Made by a program: the position numbers and the translations under genes. 61,206 nucleotides of DNA, taken from the IMG/VR virus record IMGVR_UViG_3300031857_000181, positions 1-61,206 of that record, one strand, 5' to 3'. This DNA comes from a virus. The notes beneath the pieces are model-generated. The model was not told the origin of the DNA and made no database searches. It was given only the letters and a program-made list of their open reading frames with translations. This document shows positions 16,335 through 24,510 of this stretch, one piece after another (the stretch's first letter is position 1; each line of letters opens with the position of its first letter).

Positions 16335-16865
16335 ATGAAAACAAATATAGTATATGTATTAAATTGTCCCATAACAAAGAAACCTGTGTATGTGGGTAAA
16401 TCAACTCAAGGAGTAGAAAGACCATTCACACATATAGCAGAGAAATCACATTCAGATAAAGTGAATAGGTGGGTAAAATATCTAAAGGAAATGGGTAAAC
16501 AACCACAAGTGTATTTGGTGGAGAATGATGTAGATGATAAACTATTACATGCTAAAGAAACATTTTGGATTAACTACTATATAACCAAAGGTAATTTACT
16601 ATTAAATCAGGTAGGTATTGACCCCGCATTATTACTTAATTATCATGAAGCATTTGATGTGGACGACCCTTTAAGTGATATTCGTTCCTACATTATAAAC
16701 AGAAGAAAACAATTCAAGTTAACACAACCACAATTGGCTGAAAAGGCAGGTGTTGCATTAACGGTGATAAGAAAAATAGAACAAGGAAAAAATAATTTTA
16801 ATATGGAATTATTATTCAAGGTATTAAAATTATTAGGTAATGTTAAAATAGGGATAATAGATTAG
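16335..16865 (+). CDS. GIY-YIG nuclease domain fused to XRE-type helix-turn-helix
   Basis: The 176-residue protein has a GIY-YIG-type N-terminus: YVLN (7-10), VYVGKS (18-23), R29, and a glutamate in AKETFWINYY near 75. Residues about 117-170 (RRKQFKLTQPQLAEKAGV...IRKIEQGKNNFNMELL) are a clear XRE helix-turn-helix. Phage GIY-YIG proteins are often homing endonucleases; an XRE module suggests sequence-specific DNA binding or autoregulation. It borders the operator-rich region 17.5-18.65 kb and is a candidate for the protein that binds there, which is inference. Confidence 0.82.
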   Translation: MKTNIVYVLNCPITKKPVYVGKSTQGVERPFTHIAEKSHSDKVNRWVKYLKEMGKQPQVYLVENDVDDKLLHAKETFWINYYITKGNLLLNQVGIDPALLLNYHEAFDVDDPLSDIRSYIINRRKQFKLTQPQLAEKAGVALTVIRKIEQGKNNFNMELLFKVLKLLGNVKIGIID

Positions 16866-16941
16866 AATGTGAAACCAATTCACTCACTCCATAGGTGTCT
16901 ACTTCGTGACACCATTCCATTCGTTCATTCCTTTCACATTC
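16865..16941 (+). other. nested hairpin after the GIY-YIG gene
   Basis: GAATGTGAAA (16865-16874) pairs with TTTCACATTC (16932-16941). Inside it, GGTGTC (16894-16899) pairs with GACACC (16908-16913). There is no T-run, so it is not a standard terminator; it could be a structured 3' UTR or part of a DNA element. Confidence 0.6.
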
Positions 16942-17509
16942 CCCCACTTATATGGGGTCTTTAGTAGTCCATATTATATTCCACTCAAGTCCATTATCTA
17001 ACCCCCTTACATATAATCGTCACCTCATAACCCTCACATTCCCTCCACACAACACTTTCTTATATGTCTCCGACTCCTAATATGGTAAGTGATTCAATCT
17101 CCCCATACATGGTAATTTATCGTCAGTATCAACGATATATCAGACTATCGTCTATTTCAATGATATTATAGTAAATTATATATGGTGGGTTATATGAATG
17201 ACGATTACATAATGCACAATTATACACACATAAGTAACCCATTTGCACAATCATTTAAACATTATCATATCCATCAAAGATGGGGTTGAAGTATTATTCC
17301 TAAGACACTAAAGTGTCCCACGCTACTATTAACCACATCATTCATTTTTAGCTGGGTTTTATATGTAGTAAAAAAAATACCCCTAATGATAGCGTCAGAC
17401 ACAAAAAAGTGTGTTTTTAATAGTCTGGACGATGATTATAGGTGGGAAGAAGTGGAGAATAGTGGGAAGAACACTATTCAAATGTGGGTAAAGGGATTGT
17501 CCCCACCAC
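16942..17509. other. gene-free stretch
   Basis: I see no coding frame of plausible quality here. It contains a palindrome GACACT-AA-AGTGTC (17304-17317), many CCCC/CCCAC runs, and ACACAAAAAAGTGT near 17400. The base composition differs from the surrounding phage genes. Confidence 0.6.
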
Positions 17510-17547
17510 CTGACACATTGACATTTCCAAATTTTTAACTAATTTTA
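17510..17547 (+). promoter_or_regulatory. promoter overlapped by an operator
   Basis: TTG (17518-17520), 19 nt, then TAATTTTA (17540-17547) fits the Bacteroidota -33/-7 form with one mismatch. The operator-like CTGACA-CAT-TGACAT (17510-17524) covers the -33 element. A perfect operator lies just downstream at 17564. This would drive the gene at 17611. Confidence 0.55.
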
Positions 17548-17563
17548 ACATAAAAAATATCAC

Positions 17564-17578
17564 CTGACACTATGTCAG
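17564..17578. promoter_or_regulatory. operator CTGACA-CTA-TGTCAG
   Basis: A perfect 6-3-6 dyad, identical in half-sites and spacing to the one before dnaK (41220-41234). It sits between the predicted start of transcription and the ATG at 17611. Confidence 0.65.
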
Positions 17579-17610
17579 ACACATAATTATCAACAAACTT
17601 ATCAACATTT

Positions 17611-17898
17611 ATGAAGTATTTAACAGATATCACCCACCATATAGAACATGACAATAATGACAGGTACGTTGTGGTATATACAAAAGATAATAAGAAGGGA
17701 ACATGTATATACCAAATATCAAAACCCCTATCGAGATTTCAACAGAAGAATACGATAATTCAGATGATACAATGTAATATGTCAGATATCATCACCACCA
17801 TAAACAACAAATCCCCTCTAAGCGAAGGGGACTTAATTAATCTTCAAATGGAAATCAGAACCGACTCCCTTAGTAAATTAAGAGATTATCTATCATAA
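17611..17898 (+). CDS. hypothetical protein, 95 aa
   Basis: A soluble protein (MKYLTDITHHIEHDNNDRYVVVY...) with no leader and no motif I know. It converges with the small membrane gene at 17886, overlapping by 13 bp. Its promoter carries two copies of the CTGACA dyad, so it is likely repressed under some condition. Confidence 0.75.
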   Translation: MKYLTDITHHIEHDNNDRYVVVYTKDNKKGTCIYQISKPLSRFQQKNTIIQMIQCNMSDIITTINNKSPLSEGDLINLQMEIRTDSLSKLRDYLS

Positions 17899-18044
17899 GG
17901 GTCGTCATTACTCATATAACGACGCCACCATCTAACAAACCATGACTGTGGGGATAGTCTAGCAACAATGAACTCCCCAACACCAAATAATATTATACAT
18001 ATGGTGGGGATTATTAAAAACATATATAAAAACAATCCAATCAT
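17886..18044 (-). CDS. small membrane protein, 52 aa
   Basis: The frame starts MIGLFLYMFLIIPTICIILF, one transmembrane helix. A short tail with RWWRRYMSNDDPYDR follows. The ATG is 1 nt after the stop of the 18046 gene, so translation is coupled and this is the second gene of a minus-strand pair. Small size and topology resemble regulatory or toxin-like membrane peptides, but nothing proves a role. Confidence 0.7.
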   Translation of the reverse strand: MIGLFLYMFLIIPTICIILFGVGEFIVARLSPQSWFVRWWRRYMSNDDPYDR

Positions 18045-18045
18045 T

Positions 18046-18435
18046 CTACTTAAAGGTAAATGCGTTTATCCTAATCTCAGTATTTCTACATAACATAGTA
18101 TAACAATCTCTATAAAAATATGTAGAGAACAATGGAGCGAACCAACTATTCATATCATTCCTAACAATTAATCTACAATCATTGTAATCCCACTTACGTG
18201 CTCTACCTCCCAATTGAAATATATTATACTCACCAACAGGAGTGTTACCATAGTTATACTTCCTACGACAATCAATTATCTTGATATTCAAATCAATATA
18301 AGCAATCTCAGATGTACCATATGAGTTCATCTTCTTCTTCACATTAACATTAACCTTATAGGTAACTACCATACCCATCCCTTCAACAACGTGGGTCTTA
18401 TTCTTAAGGTGCTTCTTGATAACATTCTCAATCAT
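18046..18435 (-). CDS. hypothetical protein, 129 aa
   Basis: Beta-rich, with four cysteines (CRRKYNYG, DCRLIV, DCYTMLC). There is no signal peptide. It is transcribed from a clear Bacteroidota-type promoter (18464-18495) preceded by operator-like dyads, and is followed by the small membrane gene. Function unknown. Confidence 0.78.
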   Translation of the reverse strand: MIENVIKKHLKNKTHVVEGMGMVVTYKVNVNVKKKMNSYGTSEIAYIDLNIKIIDCRRKYNYGNTPVGEYNIFQLGGRARKWDYNDCRLIVRNDMNSWFAPLFSTYFYRDCYTMLCRNTEIRINAFTFK

Positions 18436-18463
18436 ATCTGTATGGGTTTAATTGTGAGGAACA

Positions 18464-18495
18464 CAAAGATAATATATTATATCATCACCACCAAA
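18464..18495 (-). promoter_or_regulatory. Bacteroidota-type promoter
   Basis: On the minus strand, TTTG (18495-18492), 20 nt, then TATCTTTG (18471-18464) matches TTTG-N19-21-TAnnTTTG exactly. Transcription would start about 20 nt before the ATG at 18435. Confidence 0.75.
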
Positions 18496-18515
18496 CATTC
18501 CCCATTATATTTTAT

Positions 18516-18647
18516 CTGTCATCTTGTCATCATGTATACGTTAATCATTTCAACCATATACGTAATACATCCCCTGACATCTTGACAGTGGATAACTTGT
18601 TCATATCCCCACAATATACGAAAGGGTTCTACTGACATCCCTGTCAT
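18516..18647. promoter_or_regulatory. cluster of three CTGACA-type dyads
   Basis: CTGTCA-TCT-TGTCAT (18516-18530), CTGACA-TCT-TGACAG (18574-18588) and CTGACA-TCCC-TGTCAT (18632-18647) lie just upstream of the minus-strand promoter. Each deviates from the perfect dyad at 17564 by one or a few bases. Confidence 0.5.
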
Positions 18648-18710
18648 GTGGTTATATGGTTATCATTTGACTTGTAATGATATCAGGAGGGAGTGGGTAA
18701 TACTTTATAA

Positions 18711-18825
18711 CCCCCTGTGGGATATTCCCCCTACTACACCCCCCATTACCCCATATACCCCCCTCCTAGGTATCCCCCCTCCCCCTAAATTGTCGTATTT
18801 GTCGTAAATAGGGGGGACAATCCCC
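18711..18825. other. C-run tract, G-quadruplex-capable on the minus strand
   Basis: Seven runs of 4-6 C lie within 75 nt (18711-18785), followed by a 6-G run at 18811 and CCCC at 18822. TTGTCGTAT and TTGTCGTAA form a tandem pair between them. In a genome this AT-rich the tract is striking. The 18648-18978 interval holds no gene that I can support. Confidence 0.7.
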
Positions 18826-18957
18826 TTTGCAATGTATATACAAAAAAATTCTGGAAAAAATTTTGACGAAAAAGTAAGTACCCCCCTTATATAAGTGAAA
18901 ATGAAAAAAAATATTTTTGGAAAAATTTTGGGAAAAGGGGGAGTTTTGGTTATAATA

Positions 18958-18966
18958 TATTTATAA
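18958..18966 (+). promoter_or_regulatory. TATTTATAA box (late-promoter candidate)
   Basis: It lies 12 nt before the ATG at 18979. Equivalent boxes occur at 20401, 21396, 22647, 24487, 26929, 27519, 28299, 32077, 36065, 44443, 48214, 50040 and 55657 on the plus strand. They also appear, on the minus strand, before 34374, 36017, 43505, 44141 and 47899. Confidence 0.55.
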
Positions 18967-18978
18967 TAAAAATTACAT

Positions 18979-19839
18979 ATGAAAATTATAATTACGGAGA
19001 GACAATTAAATGAATTAATGTCATTGGGGAATTACGATGCTGTTAGATTTATAACAAATAATTTAATTAATGAATTAGATAAATTATTAAAATTACTTGT
19101 AGATGATAAAGGAAAATTTATTTATGATGACTCAACAGAAAGAGAAATAATTTATAAAGTTACCAAAGTTATTGTTAATTTAATTATCGAATTTTATGGA
19201 TTGGAAGATAATGAGGTGAATAGAAAAAAGATTAATTCGTTATTTTATTTGGATTACGATCGTTTTATGAAACTTCAATTAAATATTAAAAACAAGAAAA
19301 TATATTTTGATATTATTATTGTTGATTTTAATCATAGACTTATATTTTATAGTACTATTGGAAAAATGGTAGGTGATTTGGTTGAGTTATTGAAAAAGAA
19401 ATATCCTAAGTGGGGTGAGGTAGGTGATTTCAAGAAGGAAAAGATATTACCATATAAGAAGACACCATTTGAGGGTGATGAGTTAAGTCGTGGTATATAT
19501 GATTGGAATGTAACCTTTGATACATTGGAGAAGTTATTTTATGATTTCTTATTTGAGAATTTGGAGGATGCTGAATATGAGAAATATAAAACGATTATTG
19601 GTAGAAACTTGGATAAGTTAAAAGAGTATGTTGGGGAGAATAATTATAAAACTCACATCTCTTATGTCAAGATGTATCCTAATGTAATGATTAGTACATT
19701 GGAACAAGATAAGGTATATGATAAAAAATATCTTTTGAATTATATTGAATCGTTGCGTGACATTGGAATTGAGAAGAAATTATTTGATAGGGATTTCATT
19801 AATTTCTTGTTTGCGTTTAATAAGTTTATAAAGGGGTAA
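18979..19839 (+). CDS. leader protein, 286 aa, helical
   Basis: The leader MKIIITERQLNELMSLG precedes a long, mostly helical, lysine- and leucine-rich body without cysteines or known motifs. GNYDAVRFITNNLINELDKLL begins the body. It stands alone with its own upstream box. Cargo of unknown function. Confidence 0.85.
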   Translation: MKIIITERQLNELMSLGNYDAVRFITNNLINELDKLLKLLVDDKGKFIYDDSTEREIIYKVTKVIVNLIIEFYGLEDNEVNRKKINSLFYLDYDRFMKLQLNIKNKKIYFDIIIVDFNHRLIFYSTIGKMVGDLVELLKKKYPKWGEVGDFKKEKILPYKKTPFEGDELSRGIYDWNVTFDTLEKLFYDFLFENLEDAEYEKYKTIIGRNLDKLKEYVGENNYKTHISYVKMYPNVMISTLEQDKVYDKKYLLNYIESLRDIGIEKKLFDRDFINFLFAFNKFIKG

Positions 19840-19861
19840 TATATAATTTTCCTCGTTACAC

Positions 19862-19890
19862 TCGTATTCAATCCCCAGCCCCTTTTTTAT
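19862..19890 (+). repeat. short intergenic repeat, copy 1
   Basis: TCGTATTCAATCCCCAGCCC followed by T residues. A matching element lies at 21359-21389 (TCGTATGGAATCCCCAACCG then CCCTTTTT). Both follow a gene end and precede a TATTTATA box. Confidence 0.65.
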
Positions 19891-19961
19891 TTATCTTTGT
19901 TGGAACTATTGTTAATGTCATATGGTTATATTAATATTGAATCACATTAAAATAAAATTCT

Positions 19962-20366
19962 ATGATTGCATTAATTGTGTTGGTTGTTATAATCTTGGGC
20001 GTATTTTTATTCAAGAGATTTTTGGATAAGCATGGAAAGTATGTTCCATCTTCATTATTGATGATGTTTTTAAAACAGGTTAAGGATATTGAGGATAGTG
20101 GTAATGGGAGGATTATTGTAACTAGGCGAGGTGATTACGAGGTAATTGTATTGGTTGAGGGTGAAAGGTCTGTTGATGCTATTAGTGTGGATATGGCAAC
20201 TAATAAGATTTATTCTGGTGTGGTTAAGGATAATAATCCTAGTTTTGGTAATTTATTGGTTCCGATTAGAATTCCATTTTATTCTAATGACGTTGATGGG
20301 TTAATTGAGTTGGAGGATAAGTTGATTGATGAGGTTATTGAAATTATTGTTAAGTATAAAAAATAA
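19962..20366 (+). CDS. membrane-anchored protein, 134 aa
   Basis: One N-terminal transmembrane helix (about 2-18, IALIVLVVIILGVFLF) is followed by a basic linker and a roughly 100-residue cytoplasmic or periplasmic domain with alternating strands. There is no leader. Unknown function. A hairpin terminator follows immediately. Confidence 0.8.
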   Translation: MIALIVLVVIILGVFLFKRFLDKHGKYVPSSLLMMFLKQVKDIEDSGNGRIIVTRRGDYEVIVLVEGERSVDAISVDMATNKIYSGVVKDNNPSFGNLLVPIRIPFYSNDVDGLIELEDKLIDEVIEIIVKYKK

Positions 20367-20371
20367 ATGTG

Positions 20372-20402
20372 TATCCCCATGTCTAAATAAGGTATGGGGA
20401 TA
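20372..20402 (+). terminator. hairpin, likely terminator
   Basis: TATCCCCAT (20372-20380) pairs with ATGGGGATA (20394-20402). The loop, GTCTAAATAAGGT, is almost identical to that of the hairpin at 21310. Its 3' end overlaps the TATTTATAA box of the next gene. Confidence 0.7.
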
Positions 20403-20419
20403 TTTATAATTAAAAATTT

Positions 20420-21301
20420 ATGAAAAAATTAATTATAACAGAGAATGACAAGGAGTACATAAAATCATTATATGGAATATTAAATGAACAAAAAACTCCA
20501 CAAGTCTCAAATGATTCAGGTTTGTTCTCAAAAATGAAAGCAAGTAATAACTATTATTGGGAACAGGCTTATAGTAACACTAACGAAACGGACGAAAAAA
20601 AGATTGAGGAGGCAAAACAATTAAGTTTAAAAGCATTATTTAATCAATTAAGTTCAAATAAAGATAGATATAATGAATCTGGTGTATGTTATATTATAAC
20701 TAAATTAGAAGGTGGTAGATATAAATCGGTGGCTTATATACATAAAGATTCCATTGATGGTGTTAATCATGGTTGTTTTGATGAAAATGCACCTAAGGCT
20801 AGTACCGAAAAATTAATACCTAAATCAACAACTACAACAACCACTATACAGAGTCCAACTACCCCAAAATTAAACAAAATTGATTGGAATAAAATACCAG
20901 ATTGGTTAATTGGAACTCCTATGAATTTTTATGAAAAGAAAGAACAAACAGATGATTATCCACATAATACCAAAATAACAAATATCATTAGTTATGACCC
21001 AACAGCGGGACGATATAGATTTGGTATGAGTGATGTTTCTTGGAGTAAATTGAATTCTGATAGATATTACAAATTTAATGAGTTAGATTTTAGTTGTCGT
21101 GAGCAGAATGAAGAATTAGGATCGTTTACTTTTATTGACAATCAAAAACGTATTGGGCAAACTTTTTGGAATAAAACAATTGCGGAGAAATACTTTGCCC
21201 CATATTTTTGTTCAAAAAATAGTCAAGGTAAATGGGTGCCTAAAGTAGAAAATCCTGACTTTGGTCAAAAAGATATAAATAAACAACAAAAATTTGTTTA
21301 A
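20420..21301 (+). CDS. leader protein, 293 aa, with TTT linker
   Basis: The leader MKKLIITENDKEYIKSLYGILNEQ carries L-N-E. A first domain to about residue 130, a threonine-rich linker (STTTTTTIQSPTTPK, about 136-150) and a C-terminal tryptophan-rich domain (NKIDWNKIPDWLIGTPM...) follow. The linker suggests a two-domain protein. No catalytic motif is evident. Confidence 0.85.
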   Translation: MKKLIITENDKEYIKSLYGILNEQKTPQVSNDSGLFSKMKASNNYYWEQAYSNTNETDEKKIEEAKQLSLKALFNQLSSNKDRYNESGVCYIITKLEGGRYKSVAYIHKDSIDGVNHGCFDENAPKASTEKLIPKSTTTTTTIQSPTTPKLNKIDWNKIPDWLIGTPMNFYEKKEQTDDYPHNTKITNIISYDPTAGRYRFGMSDVSWSKLNSDRYYKFNELDFSCREQNEELGSFTFIDNQKRIGQTFWNKTIAEKYFAPYFCSKNSQGKWVPKVENPDFGQKDINKQQKFV

Positions 21302-21309
21302 TTAAAAAA

Positions 21310-21347
21310 ATCCCCATGTCTAAATAAGGTGTGGGGATATTTTTTTT
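21310..21347 (+). terminator. Rho-independent terminator
   Basis: ATCCCCA (21310-21316) pairs with TGGGGAT (21332-21338), followed by a long T-run. The loop matches the 20372 hairpin. Confidence 0.8.
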
Positions 21348-21358
21348 TCTCATTTCAT

Positions 21359-21389
21359 TCGTATGGAATCCCCAACCGCCCTTTTTAAT
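21359..21389 (+). repeat. short intergenic repeat, copy 2
   Basis: See the copy at 19862; the two share TCGTAT-N2-AATCCCCA-R-CC and a T-run. Confidence 0.65.
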
Positions 21390-21415
21390 TTGATATATTT
21401 ATAAATAAAATTGGT

Positions 21416-22204
21416 ATGAAGAGAATCATAAGATTAACTGAGGGGGACTTGGTTAAATTAATTAAGAGGGTAATCAATGAGGGTGAGATAGATGAGATTG
21501 ACATTGAGGGGACATATTTGGAAAAACCGAATAACGACTATTATAGGATGAAGAAATTGGATGATACTTTTGTAAAGGATTATGGTAATGTTTTCAAGGA
21601 TGAGCCGATTACTCGTAGTAAGCCGTATGGATTGAAGTTCATAAATAGGGGTAACAATTTATATGATGTTATATTCCCCCCAAATTTTGGGGTTAAGCAT
21701 TTTCCATCTAGGGTTGATTTTGGTGATGGTGGTTTATATGGGAATGAGCATTATGGTTTGGAGATTCCCGCAATGAAAAAAACAAATAGGGGGGTAATAA
21801 AGACTGTTGATGAGATATTGAATGATTGGGGTGTTGTGATTGAAACTGAGGGTGAACCTGGAAATAGGATACATTTTATTGGTGGGTTGCCATCAATTTT
21901 AATGGGAACTGGATTGGGATATTTGATATATCAGGAGTTCATAAAACATTTGGGATGGGGTAGTTCAACTTCCAATGTCAGCGCGGAGTCTCAAAGAATT
22001 TGGACAAAACTTATTAAAGATCCTGATTTTTATAGTTTTTATATTGATGGTGAGAATTCATCAAGAATATTTGCGATATATAAGGGTACTGATAAAGACA
22101 TTGTTAAAATTGTTGGTGATAATTATTATGATGTTAAATCAATTAAATTCAGTCAAGACGTATTAAACGATTATCCTGAATTGATAAAGTATAAAAAAAA
22201 TTGA
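21416..22204 (+). CDS. leader protein, 262 aa
   Basis: The leader MKRIIRLTEGDLVKLIKRVINEGE is of the IRLTE class with I-N-E, the same class as 24511, 26955 and 33889. The body contains a glycine-rich middle (FGDGGLYGNEHYGLEIP) and a hydrophobic stretch around GGLPSILMGTGLGYLIYQEF. It has no known catalytic motif. It is followed 1 bp later by another leader gene. Confidence 0.85.
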   Translation: MKRIIRLTEGDLVKLIKRVINEGEIDEIDIEGTYLEKPNNDYYRMKKLDDTFVKDYGNVFKDEPITRSKPYGLKFINRGNNLYDVIFPPNFGVKHFPSRVDFGDGGLYGNEHYGLEIPAMKKTNRGVIKTVDEILNDWGVVIETEGEPGNRIHFIGGLPSILMGTGLGYLIYQEFIKHLGWGSSTSNVSAESQRIWTKLIKDPDFYSFYIDGENSSRIFAIYKGTDKDIVKIVGDNYYDVKSIKFSQDVLNDYPELIKYKKN

Positions 22205-22205
22205 T

Positions 22206-22646
22206 ATGAAAATAATAATTACGGAATCACAGTTTGAAAAAATATTATCATCAGGGAAACATAAAAAAGCTTTGATGAATATGATTGAAGATGAGGGGAT
22301 ATATTTTACATCAAAAAATTTTGGTGTGAGTTATAAAGATTTAATTGATGAAATTTTTGGTGAGTTTGATGATGAGAAGGTTATTAACTTAATTAAGTTT
22401 TATATTTCAGATAAATTACGTCAGGTTTACCACTTCCTTTATGATTGTGAACTTTATTCCGATTCTAATGAATTTTTCAATGTTGTTGCTGAATCTATCG
22501 TTGAGTATTGTTATAATAATTATTATGCTCGAATGATGGATGATGATTCAATTGAGTTTGGGAATATATGGTTAAGACTTAATCGATACATCGAATTAAA
22601 TTATGAGATGGAAATAAAAGATTGGTATAATAAAAATTGTGGTTAA
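22206..22646 (+). CDS. leader protein, 146 aa
   Basis: The leader MKIIITESQFEKILSSGKH precedes an acidic helical body with several tyrosines (VEYCYNNYYARMMDDDS). Function unknown. It is grouped with 21416 and the lysozyme gene. Confidence 0.85.
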   Translation: MKIIITESQFEKILSSGKHKKALMNMIEDEGIYFTSKNFGVSYKDLIDEIFGEFDDEKVINLIKFYISDKLRQVYHFLYDCELYSDSNEFFNVVAESIVEYCYNNYYARMMDDDSIEFGNIWLRLNRYIELNYEMEIKDWYNKNCG

Positions 22647-22663
22647 TATTTATAGATAAAAAT

Positions 22664-23254
22664 ATGAAGATTATTATTACAGAATGGATATTTAATGATT
22701 TAGTTAATAAAATATTAGGTAAGTCCGATCAACAAAAATCATCAACTGGTAAACAGAAGTACGATGGTTCAACATTAAGTGTTAGTGCTAATATATGGCC
22801 GTTTTTGAGGGAATGGGAAGGTGACCCAAAGAATAGAAAGAATGGGGTTAAAGAACCTAAATATAAGGCTTATAAGGATGCTGTTGGTGTTTGGACAATT
22901 GGATATGGTCATACGTTAAATGTTAAACCCACGGACAGATTAAAATCCAAGAAGGAGGCTGATGATTTATTGGTTCAGGATGTTAGGGAGAATGCTAATT
23001 ATGTGAGAAAAATATTATCTGATTGGAAATCAAAAAAAATTCCTGGACATATGATAACTCAAGGACAATTTGATGCTTTGGTTTCATTATCATTTAATTC
23101 GGGTATTGGTAATTTGAGAAAATCACAATTGATACAAGCATTAAAAAAGGGAGATGATAAAAAAGCTGCCGAGTTGTTAAAAACATATAATACTGTTGGT
23201 TTATCTGGAGTATCTAAACGTAGGGAAGGAGAATTAAAATTATTTCAATCATAG
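22664..23254 (+). CDS. leader-bearing T4-type lysozyme (GH24)
   Basis: I start at 22664 (MKIIITEWIFNDLVNKIL), which gives 196 residues and leaves the TATTTATAG box upstream; the longer frame would overlap the previous gene. After a linker, WPFLREWEG carries the catalytic Glu (E52), followed by D72 and TIGYGHT (T78). These form the E-D-T set of GH24 muramidases, which cut the MurNAc-GlcNAc bond of peptidoglycan. The leader is unusual for an endolysin and suggests packaging in the virion. The usual C-terminal lysozyme helices are present (QFDALVSLSFNSGIG). Confidence 0.9.
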   Translation: MKIIITEWIFNDLVNKILGKSDQQKSSTGKQKYDGSTLSVSANIWPFLREWEGDPKNRKNGVKEPKYKAYKDAVGVWTIGYGHTLNVKPTDRLKSKKEADDLLVQDVRENANYVRKILSDWKSKKIPGHMITQGQFDALVSLSFNSGIGNLRKSQLIQALKKGDDKKAAELLKTYNTVGLSGVSKRREGELKLFQS

Positions 23255-23257
23255 AAA

Positions 23258-24484
23258 ATGAAAAAAAGAATTCATGAATCATTGGGGGTTCCTGAAAATA
23301 TTATTGATAGTTCAATTAAATTGTATGAATATATTTCAGCGTATGTATCAGGTTTAAGAAATATTGAATCTGAGGATGTTCATAAAATCCAAATCATTGG
23401 TGATTTTAGGATATCTGATATGAACTTAAAAAAAGTTAATTTAAAAGTTGAGTTAGATAAAAATAAAATAGATAGTTTTATTTTATTAAGTATGGGACAA
23501 TCCAGTGAAAATGTTATTAACTCCATGTTTGAAATGAAAGCAATTATTAATCCCGATGAGATTGACATGAGTATTGAAATTGCAACTCCAGAACAATTCA
23601 AAGATGAAGAATTATCTGAGTTTATTCGAAGCAACAAAAAATATTTAATTCCAATTATTGCTCATGAATTAAAACATGGGTATGACATATTCAAGAAAAA
23701 CACTTATAATTTATATAAGAAGGTGGAGTATAATGTTTTTAGTTCAAATAGTTTTGGAAAAATAAAACCTCTAACTGAGGTTTTATTTAACTCTTATTAT
23801 ATTCATCATATTGAGAATTTGGTTAGACCGACAGAATTGGCGGCTCAAATTCAATTAGAAAAAATAACTCCCGAACAATTTAAGAATTTTTTCTTGGAAA
23901 ATAAGATATACCAAACTTTGAAAAAAATTCAGAATTTTACAATTGAGGGATTAAAAAATGAATTAGAGTCATATATTACAGAAATTAATGATTTATTGGA
24001 TCACATTGGTGAAAATTATGTATCCGAACAAGAAAAAATTGATAGAGTTTTGGAATTATTTTATATTAACATTACAAACTGGAAAAATGAAAAAATCATA
24101 AACTATATTTATCCTTTTGGTGTTAATAATCCATTATTTGCATTTATGCAAACACCAGAAAAAGATAATTATTTGGATGAATTTTTCAAAAAAAGTGGAA
24201 AATTTGATGGTAATTATTTATCATTCTTTAAGAATGAAGAGAAATATCAAAGATATACAGCATCGAATATGATAAAGAAACTTGCTAGACTATATGAATT
24301 GACTTATAAAAATATTGAAGAACCAAGAAAACCTAAACCTATGTTACCTGAAAATAAATCAATATGGAATTGGGATTTGTACCAAAAGATTAAAGGTGGA
24401 AACAGTTCAATAACCAATAAGATAATTACTAAAGAAGAATTTTTATCAGATATTGCGAATAAACTAAATAATAAGATTCGGTAG
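23258..24484 (+). CDS. HExxH zinc metalloprotease, 408 aa
   Basis: IPIIAHELKHGYD (H136, E137, H140) followed by RPTELAAQIQ (E193) gives a zincin pattern shared with the leader protease at 5124. The start MKKRIHESLG is a weak leader. The C-terminal 200 residues are helical. It is placed 3 bp after the lysozyme, so the two are probably co-expressed. Substrate unknown. Confidence 0.75.
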   Translation: MKKRIHESLGVPENIIDSSIKLYEYISAYVSGLRNIESEDVHKIQIIGDFRISDMNLKKVNLKVELDKNKIDSFILLSMGQSSENVINSMFEMKAIINPDEIDMSIEIATPEQFKDEELSEFIRSNKKYLIPIIAHELKHGYDIFKKNTYNLYKKVEYNVFSSNSFGKIKPLTEVLFNSYYIHHIENLVRPTELAAQIQLEKITPEQFKNFFLENKIYQTLKKIQNFTIEGLKNELESYITEINDLLDHIGENYVSEQEKIDRVLELFYINITNWKNEKIINYIYPFGVNNPLFAFMQTPEKDNYLDEFFKKSGKFDGNYLSFFKNEEKYQRYTASNMIKKLARLYELTYKNIEEPRKPKPMLPENKSIWNWDLYQKIKGGNSSITNKIITKEEFLSDIANKLNNKIR

Positions 24485-24510
24485 AATATTTATTATAAAA
24501 ATATTCAGTA

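Noticed and set aside
16866-18978. Integrated mobile element or integrase-bearing island
   Set aside because: No integrase, transposase or flanking direct repeats were found, despite the odd composition.
22637-22663. Nine extra residues before the lysozyme leader
   Set aside because: That stretch contains the TATTTATAG box and overlaps the previous gene; the leader ATG at 22664 fits the pattern of neighbours.
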